Positions 42,813 to 51,694 of a stretch of DNA of 64,000 nt are shown here, piece after piece. How positions within the stretch are numbered: the first letter of the stretch is position 1; each line of letters begins with the position of its first letter. The notes under the pieces were generated by a model that saw only the letters and a program-made list of their open reading frames with translations, had not been told where the DNA came from and made no database searches. The translations under genes were made by a program, and so were the position numbers. Source of the DNA: Gracilimonas sp040117685 (lineage in GTDB: Bacteria; Bacteroidota; Rhodothermia; Balneolales; Balneolaceae); contig NZ_JBEDYP020000017.1 of assembly GCF_040117685.2 (NCBI RefSeq), forward strand, positions 7,393-71,392, in the 5' to 3' direction.

Positions 42813-42921
42813 AAAAAGATGTCCTAAATGAGTTAAGGGGCTAAGCTACTATCTATTCAACAGAAGTAAAATTATTAAGCAGCTAATTTTTTTGTTTTAG
42901 TGAAAGATGAATCTTAGAAAA

Positions 42922-44172
42922 TCACCGACCTGGGATGTCATCCTTCTTGGCAATTAAACGCACTCCGCGCTTAAAGGTGATATAGTGCCAAACCCACTCA
43001 GCAAACACTCTGAATCGGTTTCGGAACCCAATGAGAAAGAAAATGTGGATGAGACCCCACAGCAACCAGGCAAAAAAGCCGCTGAATTTAAACCCACGAA
43101 TATCAGCCACAGCCTTGGCGCGACCAATGGTTGCCATGGTCCCTTTATCCACATAGCGAAAGGGTGTTCGGTTATTAGAGTCTTTCTTAATTAAATCTCC
43201 CAAATATTTGCCCTGTTGAAGGGCTACCGGCGCCAGCCCGGGAAGTGGCCTCCCTTTGTTGTCTTTAACATGAGCAGCATCTCCGGCTACAAATATATGT
43301 GGAGAACCTGCAATGGAAAGGTCCGGTTCAACTATTGCCCTTCCAATGCGATCTGTCTCTATATCTAAGTTTTCAATTAGCGGAGAAGCCTTTACCCCTG
43401 CTCCCCATATAATGTTCGGCGTTTTGATAAACCGGTCGTCTATCTGTACACCATCTTCCTTCACCTCCTGTACGGGAGTATTCAACAGCACTTCAACTCC
43501 CATGTTTTCCAGTGTTTTCACCCCTTTTTCCGGGAGAGGTTCATCAAAGCCATTCAGGATACCATCAGCAGCTTCAACCAAATATATCTTGGTTTCTTCC
43601 GGCTTGATATTTCTGAAATCCCTCATCATGCTTCGTTTGGCGATCTCGGCAATAGATCCCGCCATTTCCACTCCGGTGGGTCCGCCACCTATCACCACAT
43701 AAGTCAAAAAGGGTTTTCGCTTATCCGGATCAATGATTTGTTCGGCTTTTTCGAGAGACAGCAGAATACGTTCCCGAATTTCAAGGGCATCCGAAAGGGA
43801 TTTTAATCCCGGGGCGTGTTGTTCCCAGTCTTCATTGCCGAAGTAGTTATATTGTGCACCGGGAGCTAAAATCAGGTAATGAAAAGGGAGGCTGGATCCG
43901 TTTTTAAGACGAATACGATTGCTGGTTTTGTCAACCTCGGTTACTTCACCCAGAATAACCTGTACATTTTTCTGCTTGCTGAAAATAGCCCGGATGGGCA
44001 TGGCAATATCTCCGGGAGAAAGAGCTGCTGTAGCAACCTGATAGAGCAGAGGTTGAAACAGATGGTGATTGGTCTTGTCAACAATGGTGACGTTGAATGA
44101 AGTGCCGGCCAACTTTTTTGCAACCGAAATACCGACAAAGCCCCCGCCTACTATTACTACGTTTTTACCCAT
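42922..44172 (-). CDS. Type II NADH:quinone oxidoreductase (NDH-2 family)
   Basis: This 416-residue flavoprotein has two dinucleotide motifs, GGGFVG (9-14) for FAD and GGGPTG (162-167) for NADH. The NDH-2 segments PLLYQVATAALSPGDIA, WGAGVKASP and VAGDAAHVKD are present. The C-terminal amphipathic part (FFAWLLWGLIHIFFLIG and NRFRVFAEWVW) anchors it to the membrane. It passes electrons from NADH to menaquinone without pumping protons. It is 24 bases downstream of a membrane protein gene on the same strand. Confidence 0.92.
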   Translation of the reverse strand: MGKNVVIVGGGFVGISVAKKLAGTSFNVTIVDKTNHHLFQPLLYQVATAALSPGDIAMPIRAIFSKQKNVQVILGEVTEVDKTSNRIRLKNGSSLPFHYLILAPGAQYNYFGNEDWEQHAPGLKSLSDALEIRERILLSLEKAEQIIDPDKRKPFLTYVVIGGGPTGVEMAGSIAEIAKRSMMRDFRNIKPEETKIYLVEAADGILNGFDEPLPEKGVKTLENMGVEVLLNTPVQEVKEDGVQIDDRFIKTPNIIWGAGVKASPLIENLDIETDRIGRAIVEPDLSIAGSPHIFVAGDAAHVKDNKGRPLPGLAPVALQQGKYLGDLIKKDSNNRTPFRYVDKGTMATIGRAKAVADIRGFKFSGFFAWLLWGLIHIFFLIGFRNRFRVFAEWVWHYITFKRGVRLIAKKDDIPGR

Positions 44173-44196
44173 ATTTAAGAAAAGTGAAGGTGGTTA

Positions 44197-45030
44197 TTAT
44201 TTGATTCGTGGTCGTGAATCTTTTTCAACACTTTCTTCTTCATATTCATTTTCAGGAATTTCAATTTCCCCTTTTTCTTCTTCCTGACCTGCATCCTTAG
44301 AAAAAATGGCAGATTTAAAATGCCGTTCAATTTTTCCTGAAAGGATTTCCGCTAATTCCTGAAGATCTTTTTTACGTTTCTTTTTCCGGCTGTTTATGAA
44401 CCGGGTATAAAACACAGAAGCAGTAAGAATTAGTAGTGAAACAATGAGAGGAGGAGCGACCTCATTGCCTGTTTGCCCGAATATTGTGCCGGCAAATAAC
44501 ATGAAACCTCCGAAGGCTACCGCAATACCGGGCAGGTACAACTTATTGAGCGTTTTCAAGCTTTGGGAAACCGTAATTTTAGTGTTTCCATCAACCTGTT
44601 CGAACTCGATTTCCGGGGAGTTTGCTGAGGCTATGAATTTTGAAGGCCCCACCGGTTTGGCTTTCCAGATGTACTTATTTCTCCTGCGGCTCACCTTGCC
44701 CAATGAGTTGAAGTGATACTCTGCCTGACTTTTCAATTCGTTAAAAAGCTCTTTATCCACTGAGCCTTTTGCATAACCGACAACCTTTGTGCTGTTAAAA
44801 TCGTGGTTGTCTATAACCATTGCTTCCTGTACGGGAACCCCTTCCAATTCCACATAGGCTTCGTACACAAACTTTCGGGGGATGCCAAGCTCGTCCGTAA
44901 TCTCCAGCAGCGACTGCATCTTATTGTTGGAAGGAGCTGTTATATCGGGAGAGCTCTGTTCTCCATATTTCTGGAGTAGTGTGGCTTTTTGTACAATTTG
45001 CCGGATTTCGTTGTCGGAGAGCTTTCCCAT
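44197..45030 (-). CDS. Two-helix membrane protein of unknown function
   Basis: This 277-residue protein begins with a soluble helical segment (KLSDNEIRQIVQKATLLQK and EITDELGIPRKFVYEAYVELEG) that looks like a small helical regulatory or SHOCT-like domain. A basic region (SRRRNKYIWKAKP), two membrane helices (about 165-185 and 192-212) and an acidic tail (IEIPENEYEEESVEKD) follow. No enzyme motif is visible. It lies between Hsp33 and NDH-2 genes on one strand with gaps of 13 and 24 bases, so the three likely form an operon. Confidence 0.7.
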   Translation of the reverse strand: MGKLSDNEIRQIVQKATLLQKYGEQSSPDITAPSNNKMQSLLEITDELGIPRKFVYEAYVELEGVPVQEAMVIDNHDFNSTKVVGYAKGSVDKELFNELKSQAEYHFNSLGKVSRRRNKYIWKAKPVGPSKFIASANSPEIEFEQVDGNTKITVSQSLKTLNKLYLPGIAVAFGGFMLFAGTIFGQTGNEVAPPLIVSLLILTASVFYTRFINSRKKKRKKDLQELAEILSGKIERHFKSAIFSKDAGQEEEKGEIEIPENEYEEESVEKDSRPRIK

Positions 45031-45043
45031 AAGGTCAGATTAT

Positions 45044-45943
45044 TTAGTTCATTTTAGCCTGAGCATCCATCACAATTTTTTCGATCTCATCTTTCGAAAT
45101 AAACTCCTTATTGTTGCAGTACTGGCACACCATTTCCTGTCCTTCACCGTCCATTTCTTTCAGGTCTTCATAATTCAGCATAGCCAGGGCATTCAGAAAT
45201 CGTTTGCGGGAACAACGACAGAAAAAATCTACCGGCTGGCGGTTCAGTTCTTTGGCTTTGAGTGGTGAAACGGCCTTGTTCATAATCTCATCTATATACT
45301 GATCATCAGCCAGCAGTTCGTCGATGGGAGGGAATGAACCGAGTCGCTCCTGCAACATATCAATCTGACCGTCCGGGGCACCGGGCAGCCGCTGAATCAT
45401 AAGTCCGCCTGCTTCAGTAACGTTTCCGTCTTCATCAATACCTACATCGGTTAGCAGTGCAGACGGAATTTGCTCGGATTGCGCCAGGTAATGAGCTACA
45501 TCACTATTCACATCTCCTTTGATGAGCTCAATGGTACTCGTTTTAGGTTCGGCTTCATTATACAGCACCTTGGAAAAAGTCATGATGCCTAAGCCGATGC
45601 CATCTCCAAGTTCTGTTTCCGGGTTGGAATAATCCAGTTCAGCAGCCGGATTCTTTACGTATCCGCGAATCTCGCCAACCGAATTCGCTTCAGCAACGAT
45701 AAACCCAATCGGGCCGTCTCCATCCATGCGCATGCGGATGCGTTCTTCTCCTTTTAGCTCGGATGCAAGCAGCATAGTGGCCGTTAAAGCTCTCCCTAAG
45801 ATGACGGTGTTGAGCAGAGAAAGCTGGTGGTTATCCCGTGCTGTTTTAACAACTTCCGTGGTTTTTACTACAGATATTTTGAAATGACCGTCTGTTGTGA
45901 TTCCCTTGATTAACCGGTCTTTGAAATTAAATTCTTCAATGTT
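45044..45943 (-). CDS. hslO: Redox-regulated chaperone Hsp33
   Basis: I start at the ATG at 45943 (299 residues, MNIEEFNFKDRLIKG); the frame extends 15 codons upstream without support. The N-terminal chaperone domain has TTDGHFKISVVKTTEVV and GRALTATMLLA. The C-terminal zinc switch carries the cysteines CRC and CQYC. On oxidation zinc leaves and the protein holds unfolded clients. It is first of a probable operon with a membrane protein and NDH-2, which would join oxidative-stress protection with respiration. Confidence 0.95.
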   Translation of the reverse strand, partial: NIEEFNFKDRLIKGITTDGHFKISVVKTTEVVKTARDNHQLSLLNTVILGRALTATMLLASELKGEERIRMRMDGDGPIGFIVAEANSVGEIRGYVKNPAAELDYSNPETELGDGIGLGIMTFSKVLYNEAEPKTSTIELIKGDVNSDVAHYLAQSEQIPSALLTDVGIDEDGNVTEAGGLMIQRLPGAPDGQIDMLQERLGSFPPIDELLADDQYIDEIMNKAVSPLKAKELNRQPVDFFCRCSRKRFLNALAMLNYEDLKEMDGEGQEMVCQYCNNKEFISKDEIEKIVMDAQAKMN

Positions 45944-46086
45944 CATAGAAGTAATAAAAGTCTCTTTGATAGAAAATGAATGCCACAAAGATACGCAGAA
46001 AAAAGCGTTTTATTTGAATGTGGGCAGGTAAAAAAATGATGAGTTGGGTGGCTGTTTTTTTTGGGGTGATGTGATAAAAGTGAATA

Positions 46087-46270
46087 GCCTTTTGCCGGCA
46101 TTGACCCACCCCACTATCCCCGCCCGAGCGGGGAGGCTCGTTGGTTGGCTACTGAATTGGAAAAAGATTATACCCACTGGCAAGAGTCTTGAAATAACCT
46201 GAAATATCACCAAGGAGTCTTCCTCTCCGCGGGAGAGGAAACAAAGGAGTGGGTCAATGCCCGCGAAGGC
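46087..46270. repeat. Palindromic element copy 1, upstream of DUF559 gene
   Basis: Terminal arms GGCATTGACCCAC (46097-46109) and exact complement (46249-46261) lie inside longer imperfect arms (46087 and 46270). Two internal hairpins are present: CCCCGC/GCGGGG (46118-46133) and CCTCTCC/GGAGAGG (46222-46238). The region between 45,944 and 46,325 has no gene other than this element. A second copy follows the DUF559 gene in the same orientation. Confidence 0.85.
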
Positions 46271-46325
46271 ATCAAAACTTGCCATTAGCGCATATTTTGT
46301 AGTCTTTAAAATAAAAGAGGGTACA

Positions 46326-46697
46326 ATGAAGAAGAGAATGCGAATTATTCCATACAGAGAAGATCTTATAACCAAAGCCCGATGGTTAAGAAAAAACTCA
46401 ACTCCCGGAGAAATCGAAATTTGGAAAGCTATTAAGAGTAAGCAGTTGCTCGGGTTTAAATTCAGAAGGCAACATCCCATTCACCATTTTATAGTCGACT
46501 TCTATTGTAAGGAATTAAGGCTGGCTATAGAGATTGATGGCAGAAGCCATGACTATAAAATTGAATATGACAAACAACGTCAGGAAATAATTGAGCAGTT
46601 AGGAGTTAGTTTTTTACGGTTCAGTGAATCTGATGCCAAGCATCATACGGAGTCGGTGGTTATGGAGATAGAGAGGTGGATACTGGAGCATCAATGA
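46326..46697 (+). CDS. DUF559 (Vsr-like) endonuclease-domain protein
   Basis: I start at the ATG at 46326 (123 residues); the longer frame from 46257 begins inside the palindromic repeat. The protein shows the DUF559 pattern: RWLRKNSTPGEIEIWKAIKS, FKFRRQHPIHHFIVDFYCKE, LAIEIDGRSHD, then LGVSFLRFSESD. The fold is related to very-short-patch-repair nucleases, with catalytic candidates Asp in VDFYC and Glu/Asp in IEIDG. Its target is unknown. It is bracketed by two copies of one palindromic repeat, which suggests that the unit moves or spreads together. Confidence 0.88.
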   Translation: MKKRMRIIPYREDLITKARWLRKNSTPGEIEIWKAIKSKQLLGFKFRRQHPIHHFIVDFYCKELRLAIEIDGRSHDYKIEYDKQRQEIIEQLGVSFLRFSESDAKHHTESVVMEIERWILEHQ

Positions 46698-46726
46698 ATG
46701 TGGGGAGATGTAATAAAGTGAGTATC

Positions 46727-46916
46727 CCTTAGCTAGCATTGACCCGCCCCTCAATCCCCTCCCACGGAGGGGAAGCTCGTTGGTAATTGTAGGGTTAGAA
46801 AACAGATTATAGCTTCTGGCAAAACGGTTGAATCAATTACGAAACATACCACCAACGAGTCTTCCCCGACAAGCCTGTCGGGGGAAACAAAGGAGTGGGT
46901 CAATGCCCGCGAAGGC
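46727..46916. repeat. Palindromic element copy 2, downstream of DUF559 gene
   Basis: The arms GCATTGACCC (46736-46745) and GGGTCAATGC (46897-46906) match copy 1. The internal hairpins are CCCCTCC/GGAGGGG (46756-46772) and CCCCGACA/TGTCGGGG (46864-46883). Inner arms GGGGAAGCTCGTTGG and CCAACGAGTCTTCCCC pair except for one bulge. It fills most of the 312-base gap before the leucine dehydrogenase gene's end. Confidence 0.85.
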
Positions 46917-47009
46917 CCCCAAAACTTAGCACCACTCAAAACCAAAACAAAAAAAGGGACGCCTCAAACTGAAGCACCCCTTTCACTCACTCAAAATGTA
47001 ACAGCTGCA

Positions 47010-48185
47010 TCAATCGATGAAGCGCTTGTAAACTTCACCCAGCCTTCCGGATACATTGGCCTTAGAAGAATATTTATTCTTGATATGACCTACTGTCTTA
47101 ATACGCTTCTCCGCCAAATCGTTGGAAGCCACATGAGCAGGAGTGCCATGATCTTCCGAGTAATTCAGGATATCGGTAATGGTGTTGTAAATGTTACCGG
47201 CATTTTGAAGAGCTCGTTCTTCATTATACCCTTCCAGCTCGCTGGCAATATTGATAAGTCCACCCGCATTAATCACATAATCAGGTGCGTAGATAATACC
47301 TTTGTCGAGCAGTTGCTGCCCGTGCTTGTCTTCATCATCAAGTACGTTATTGGCTCCACCGGCAATGATATCACACTTGAACTGGTCCATGGTGTCGTCA
47401 TTGATTACACCGCCTAAAGCACATGGGGTATAAATGTCTACATCCAATCCGTAAATGTCATCGGGATCCACAAGTTCGCCACCCACTTCTTCAGCCAGTT
47501 CCTTTGCCTTTTCTTCGTAAATGTCACAGATGTAAAGCTTGGCACCTTCTTTGGCTGCGTGACGTGCAAAATAGGAAGCTACATTACCGGCTCCCTGCAG
47601 GGCGATTTTCTTGCCTTCAAGAGAGTCACTTCCGTACGCTTTTTTAGCACAGGCCTTCACACCCATATAGACCCCATAGGCTGTTACCGGAGAAGGGTTT
47701 CCGCTACCACCCAAAGCTTTGGGGATCCCGGTTACATATTTAGTCTCGGAGTAAATCCATTCCATTTCACGTTCGGTCATACCCACGTCTTCAGCAGTGA
47801 TGTACCGCCCGCCAAGTCCATCCACAAAACGGCCAAAAGAGCGAAATAAAGCTTCGGTTTTCTCAGTGTGAGGGTCGCCGATGATCACCGCTTTTCCTCC
47901 CCCTAAATTCAGTCCGGAGATAGCCGCTTTATACGACATCCCGCGCGAAAGGCGAAGCACATCTTTGATGGCTGCTTCTTCAGATTCGTAGTTCCACATG
48001 CGGGTTCCGCCCAAAGCCGGGCCGAGGGTGGTGTTGTGAATGGCAATAATTGCTTTCAGCCCCACTTCAGGATCAGAGCAAACCACTGCCTGCTCATGTT
48101 CATAGTTGGCAAGCTGATTAAAAAGGGAAAAATTCGGGTTTTCTTCAGTCAATTTCTTGGAGTTTTTAACAGGTGCATCAATCAT
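47010..48185 (-). CDS. Leucine dehydrogenase
   Basis: This 391-residue enzyme of the Glu/Leu/Phe/Val family oxidatively deaminates branched-chain amino acids to 2-oxoacids with NAD. Motifs are GPALGGTRMWNY, the catalytic-lysine segments MSYKAAISGLNLGGGKAVI, and the Rossmann GAGNVASYF. GGTRMW rather than KGGIRY and the missing GDH insert distinguish it from the glutamate enzyme at 24.3-25.7 kb. It is slightly longer than Bacillus LeuDH because of N-terminal residues. Its products could feed branched-chain fatty-acid synthesis, typical in Bacteroidota. Confidence 0.92.
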   Translation of the reverse strand: MIDAPVKNSKKLTEENPNFSLFNQLANYEHEQAVVCSDPEVGLKAIIAIHNTTLGPALGGTRMWNYESEEAAIKDVLRLSRGMSYKAAISGLNLGGGKAVIIGDPHTEKTEALFRSFGRFVDGLGGRYITAEDVGMTEREMEWIYSETKYVTGIPKALGGSGNPSPVTAYGVYMGVKACAKKAYGSDSLEGKKIALQGAGNVASYFARHAAKEGAKLYICDIYEEKAKELAEEVGGELVDPDDIYGLDVDIYTPCALGGVINDDTMDQFKCDIIAGGANNVLDDEDKHGQQLLDKGIIYAPDYVINAGGLINIASELEGYNEERALQNAGNIYNTITDILNYSEDHGTPAHVASNDLAEKRIKTVGHIKNKYSSKANVSGRLGEVYKRFID

Positions 48186-48481
48186 TTTAACTTGGGTAAA
48201 TTATACAAAAGGCTCGTTATGGAACCGCTTCCAAAGTTCGGGATTTATTTGGCGGTTCTCAACCAAATAAATTGGTTCTATCATAAATACTTGTAATTAT
48301 TTTTTGGGAAGTTGGGGCGAATTTGAACGATCAGGCGGGTTTAGATTTTTTATGTAAACAAACATGCTGATTTTCTCTTGTTAAATAGTATTTTATATAA
48401 GTAATAAAAACGCATTTGCGTTGGCATCCCGGCCTGACCGCCGATCTGCCTTTATGTATAAAAATAAAGCACAAAACAATC

Positions 48482-50191
48482 ATGTCATTCCGCTGGGTAT
48501 ACGCGCAGCCGGAAGAGCCAAAGTACGTCTCCAAATTAGGGGACATGCTGGGAATTCCGGACAAAATAGCCCAACTACTGGCTATACGCGGCATAAAAAC
48601 ATTTGATGATGCAGAATACTTTTTCAGGCCAAAGATAGAAAACCTCCACGATCCTTTTTTAATGAAGGATATGGAAGCTGGTGCAGAACGTTTAGCTCTG
48701 GCCATACGTAAAAGTGAGAAAGTACTCGTTTACGGCGATTACGACGTTGACGGGACTACGGCAACTTCCTGCGTCTATACATTTTTGAAAGAATTTGGCG
48801 TAGATGCCGACTACTACATTCCCCACCGCTTCAAAGAGGGATACGGAATTAACCCCGATGGCATCAAATACGCTGAAGAAGTTAACGCCTCCCTGATTGT
48901 ATCCGTTGATTGTGGAATTACAGCCATCGAAGAAGCCAGAGTAGCCCGAGAAAAAGGCATCGACCTGATTGTTTGTGATCACCATACCGTGGGTAATGAA
49001 ATCCCGGAAGCCGTTGCCGTGCTCGATCCCAAACGCCCGGATTGTAATTATCCTTTTGACGGACTTTCGGGAGCCGGGGTTGGATTTAAACTCATTCAGG
49101 GTACAATAGAAAAGCTCGGATTACCGGACACCATTTCCTATAAATTTCTGGACCTGGTGGCCATTTCCATTGCCTCCGATATTGTACCCATCATTGATGA
49201 AAACCGGGTGTTGATGAAGGCCGGGCTGCAGATGATTCAACGAAGTCCAAGAGTGGGAATAAAAGCTTTATTGGAGTTGATCAAAGTTTCCAAGGAGGAT
49301 GTGAATACCTCCAAGATTGTGTTTTCCATCGGGCCCCGGATTAATGCGGCCGGACGCATGGGAGACGCCAGCACGGCCGTAAAGCTCATGATCTCAGAGA
49401 CGCTGGGGGAGGCTAAATCACATGCTTATGAGTTGGAATCTGTGAATCTGAAGCGGCGTGATACCGACTCCAAGACTATGAAAGAGGCGATGGAGCAAAT
49501 TGAGAAGGATTTTAACATGGATGAAACCTCCACCATCGTGCTGTACAGTGAAAACTGGCATCTCGGGGTAATCGGGATTGTAGCCTCCCGGCTGGTGGAC
49601 TTGTATCATCGTCCGGCCATTATGCTCAGCAATGTGGATGGAAAGATTAAAGGGTCGGCAAGGAGTATAAAAGGGTTTAATATTTATGATGCTATCAAAA
49701 AATGCGATGACCTGCTGGAGCAATTTGGCGGACACGAATTTGCGGCCGGACTCACGCTCGAAGAAGGCAACCTGAATGAGTTCCGCCGACGGATGAATGA
49801 GCTGGCCTATACCGACCTTTCCGAAAATTCCTTTGAACCAGAACTCACTGTAGATGCCAAGCTGGATTTGGGTGAAGTGGATATGAAATTCTGGAAGCTG
49901 CTCAGTCAGTTTGAGCCCTTCGGGCCGGGCAACCTGCGACCGGTGTTTGTGAGTGAGGAAGTTAAAGTAGTTGGGGTTCCCACCATTGTAGGAAATGGCC
50001 ACTTGAAGATGAGAGTCAGCCAAAATGGGTCGGGTATTTTTGATACCATCGGTTTTAATATGCACGAGTACCTGCCCGATGTTCGAAAAGGAGATCCCTT
50101 TAAAATCGCCTATGTGCTGGAAGAGAATAACTGGAACGGCCGGCGCACGCTGCAACTGAGGTTAAAAGACATTCATATTCCGGGGAGATAG
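48482..50191 (+). CDS. recJ: Single-stranded-DNA-specific exonuclease RecJ
   Basis: I start at the ATG at 48482 (569 residues, MSFRWVYAQPEEP); the frame extends 22 codons upstream only to a TTG. The DHH phosphoesterase motifs are GDYDVDGTTA with Asp86/88/90 and CDHHTVG with Asp166-His167-His168. DHHA1 motif region GGHEFAAGLTL and a C-terminal OB-fold complete the enzyme. It degrades single strands 5' to 3' in recombination and mismatch repair. A long palindromic element follows directly. Confidence 0.96.
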   Translation: MSFRWVYAQPEEPKYVSKLGDMLGIPDKIAQLLAIRGIKTFDDAEYFFRPKIENLHDPFLMKDMEAGAERLALAIRKSEKVLVYGDYDVDGTTATSCVYTFLKEFGVDADYYIPHRFKEGYGINPDGIKYAEEVNASLIVSVDCGITAIEEARVAREKGIDLIVCDHHTVGNEIPEAVAVLDPKRPDCNYPFDGLSGAGVGFKLIQGTIEKLGLPDTISYKFLDLVAISIASDIVPIIDENRVLMKAGLQMIQRSPRVGIKALLELIKVSKEDVNTSKIVFSIGPRINAAGRMGDASTAVKLMISETLGEAKSHAYELESVNLKRRDTDSKTMKEAMEQIEKDFNMDETSTIVLYSENWHLGVIGIVASRLVDLYHRPAIMLSNVDGKIKGSARSIKGFNIYDAIKKCDDLLEQFGGHEFAAGLTLEEGNLNEFRRRMNELAYTDLSENSFEPELTVDAKLDLGEVDMKFWKLLSQFEPFGPGNLRPVFVSEEVKVVGVPTIVGNGHLKMRVSQNGSGIFDTIGFNMHEYLPDVRKGDPFKIAYVLEENNWNGRRTLQLRLKDIHIPGR

Positions 50192-50332
50192 GTTTTAGGG
50201 GCAAGGTGTTAGGTGTTAGGGTCATCTTGAACGAAAGCGAAAGATCTTTGCCCATAATACTTGGTAATTAACTAAAGCAAAGATTCTTCGCTTTCGCCCA
50301 GAACGACTACCTAACACCTTGCCCCTAAAACC
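50191..50332. repeat. 142-bp palindromic element between recJ and tRNA-Phe
   Basis: The ends form a perfect 23-base inverted repeat (50191-50213 with 50310-50332; words GGTTTTAGGGGCAAGG, TGTTAGG). A second, imperfect stem lies inside (ACGAAAGCGAAAGATCTTTG near 50229-50248 with CAAAGATTCTTCGCTTTCG near 50278-50296). The outer TTTTAGG / TAACACC words recur at 9.95 kb. Structure and size suggest a miniature mobile or REP-like element. Confidence 0.88.
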
Positions 50333-50402
50333 TAACACCTTTTTCCCAATTTATTATTGTATAAAGATTACAAACCCTGTATCTTTGCCGTCCTTGTTGA
50401 AA

Positions 50403-50475
<73 letters not shown>

Positions 50476-50483
50476 CATCAAGT

Positions 50484-50526
50484 AAAGCCTTATACTGCAA
50501 CAACTTATAGCAGTGTAAGGCTTTTT
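50484..50526 (+). terminator. Terminator of tRNA-Phe
   Basis: AAAGCCTTATACTGC (50484-50498) pairs with GCAGTGTAAGGCTTT (50510-50524), one G-T pair allowed, and T residues follow to 50526. Confidence 0.9.
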
Positions 50527-50559
50527 TAATTTTAAGCAGTTTTTTAACAATTTTCTAAA

Positions 50560-50579
50560 TTTGGGTACGATTTGGGTAC
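50560..50579. repeat. Tandem TTTGGGTAC direct repeat after tRNA-Phe
   Basis: TTTGGGTAC occurs at 50560-50568 and 50571-50579. Closely spaced GGGTAC repeats next to a tRNA gene could be part of an integration junction or integrase-arm sites. No integrase gene lies in the window, so this is only suggestive. Confidence 0.4.
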
Positions 50580-50611
50580 TCTACTAACTCAGAGTTGACC
50601 GGTAATAACAC

Positions 50612-51598
50612 TTAAAAAGGAAGCCCATCCTCTTTTTCTTCTAATTCTTTTAATTGTACCGTATAGAAAAAAATGAGTTCTGATAATTTGTTTCTTTTAT
50701 CAAAAGATTTTTGCTCTGCTTCATGAATTAGCCCATCTTCATTTTCAATACTTAAATCCAGCCTGTATTTAACTAAATATCCATACTTGTGACTAAACCT
50801 TGAGCTATTTGATTTTGAGAACTTAACGGTCCCAATTCCCCAAGAGGCGTCGTTTCTGCGATTGATAGGAAATGAAAATCTATACTCGATGGGGGAATTC
50901 ATTTTTATTCTGATATCTGAGTCATTAAGAACGATGTTATCCTTAATGAAATGCATGAATTTATATACAAGAGGAATTTCATCCTTTAAATTAATTACAG
51001 GTCTGCTATCCCTTTTCAGGGATTTCGTATTAGCGGAGGTAGGTTTGGAAGTTGTCTTAGTGCTTTCCCCTGAAAAATGAGATTTATATTCTGCATTTGA
51101 ATACAACAGATTGATCAGATAATTAAGATTACTCTCAATTTCTGCACTATCTTCATTTCCTCTTAGCTTAAAATGGGGTACTGTAAATTTTTTTCCACTC
51201 AGTGATAAATGGTAAAGATACATTTCTACCGTTCCCTTGTGATTCTCTTGAATACCAACAAGTTTATAACCTATAAGCTTACCAGATTTATTTACAGGAA
51301 TTTTAAACTCAAACCTTGAGGCATCATTTGCAGTGATCTGAGGTTTAAGAACTGGTTGTAGTCGGTTGAAAAAGTTCATGAACTGAGGAGTTCTATGAGC
51401 AAGGTTTCCCAGTCTATTATCCAGGTTTTCAGGCAGTGGTTTTAATGGGTTTCTTTCAGCCCAGTTGGCCTCTACCGGAAAGCTTTTTTTGTATTCACTC
51501 CATCTTTTCTCAGTATTATCGGTTAAATACGAATCATAGATAAACTTCAAGAAAAAGAATATGACGAATGTTGCTATTATCGTAAGAAATGTACTCAT
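50612..51598 (-). CDS. Membrane-anchored protein of unknown function
   Basis: I choose the ATG at 51598 (328 residues). One N-terminal membrane helix (STFLTIIATFVIFFFLKFIY) follows directly; the longer frame to 51718 would overlap the divergent regulator gene. The remaining 300 residues are soluble, with a Ser/Thr/Lys-rich linker in the middle (about 185-205) between two halves. Each half contains a pair of similar strand patterns (FEFKIPVNKSGKLIGYKLV and YRFSFPINRRNDASWGIG), suggesting an internal duplication. No catalytic motif is evident. Codon use is AT-rich like the rest of the island. Confidence 0.68.
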   Translation of the reverse strand: MSTFLTIIATFVIFFFLKFIYDSYLTDNTEKRWSEYKKSFPVEANWAERNPLKPLPENLDNRLGNLAHRTPQFMNFFNRLQPVLKPQITANDASRFEFKIPVNKSGKLIGYKLVGIQENHKGTVEMYLYHLSLSGKKFTVPHFKLRGNEDSAEIESNLNYLINLLYSNAEYKSHFSGESTKTTSKPTSANTKSLKRDSRPVINLKDEIPLVYKFMHFIKDNIVLNDSDIRIKMNSPIEYRFSFPINRRNDASWGIGTVKFSKSNSSRFSHKYGYLVKYRLDLSIENEDGLIHEAEQKSFDKRNKLSELIFFYTVQLKELEEKEDGLPF

Positions 51599-51694
51599 GG
51601 CACTTAATTGATTATACAGTAAAGTATTATATATAATATAACTTGCCAAGTACCCTGTGTATAAATATTCTATGCCTCTGTATCTACTTCCTCT

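Noticed and set aside
46257..46325. Longer start for the DUF559 protein
   Set aside because: The 23 extra codons begin inside palindromic copy 1; the ATG at 46326 follows a purine-rich site and matches the family's start.
46010..46480. A 156-codon minus-strand frame across the repeat and the DUF559 gene
   Set aside because: It overlaps a clear plus-strand gene and is formed by the palindromic repeat read through; no family resemblance.
48416..48481. Extended recJ start
   Set aside because: The first codon would be TTG, and the added residues (MRWHPGLTADLPL) do not resemble RecJ; ATG at 48482 gives the normal start.
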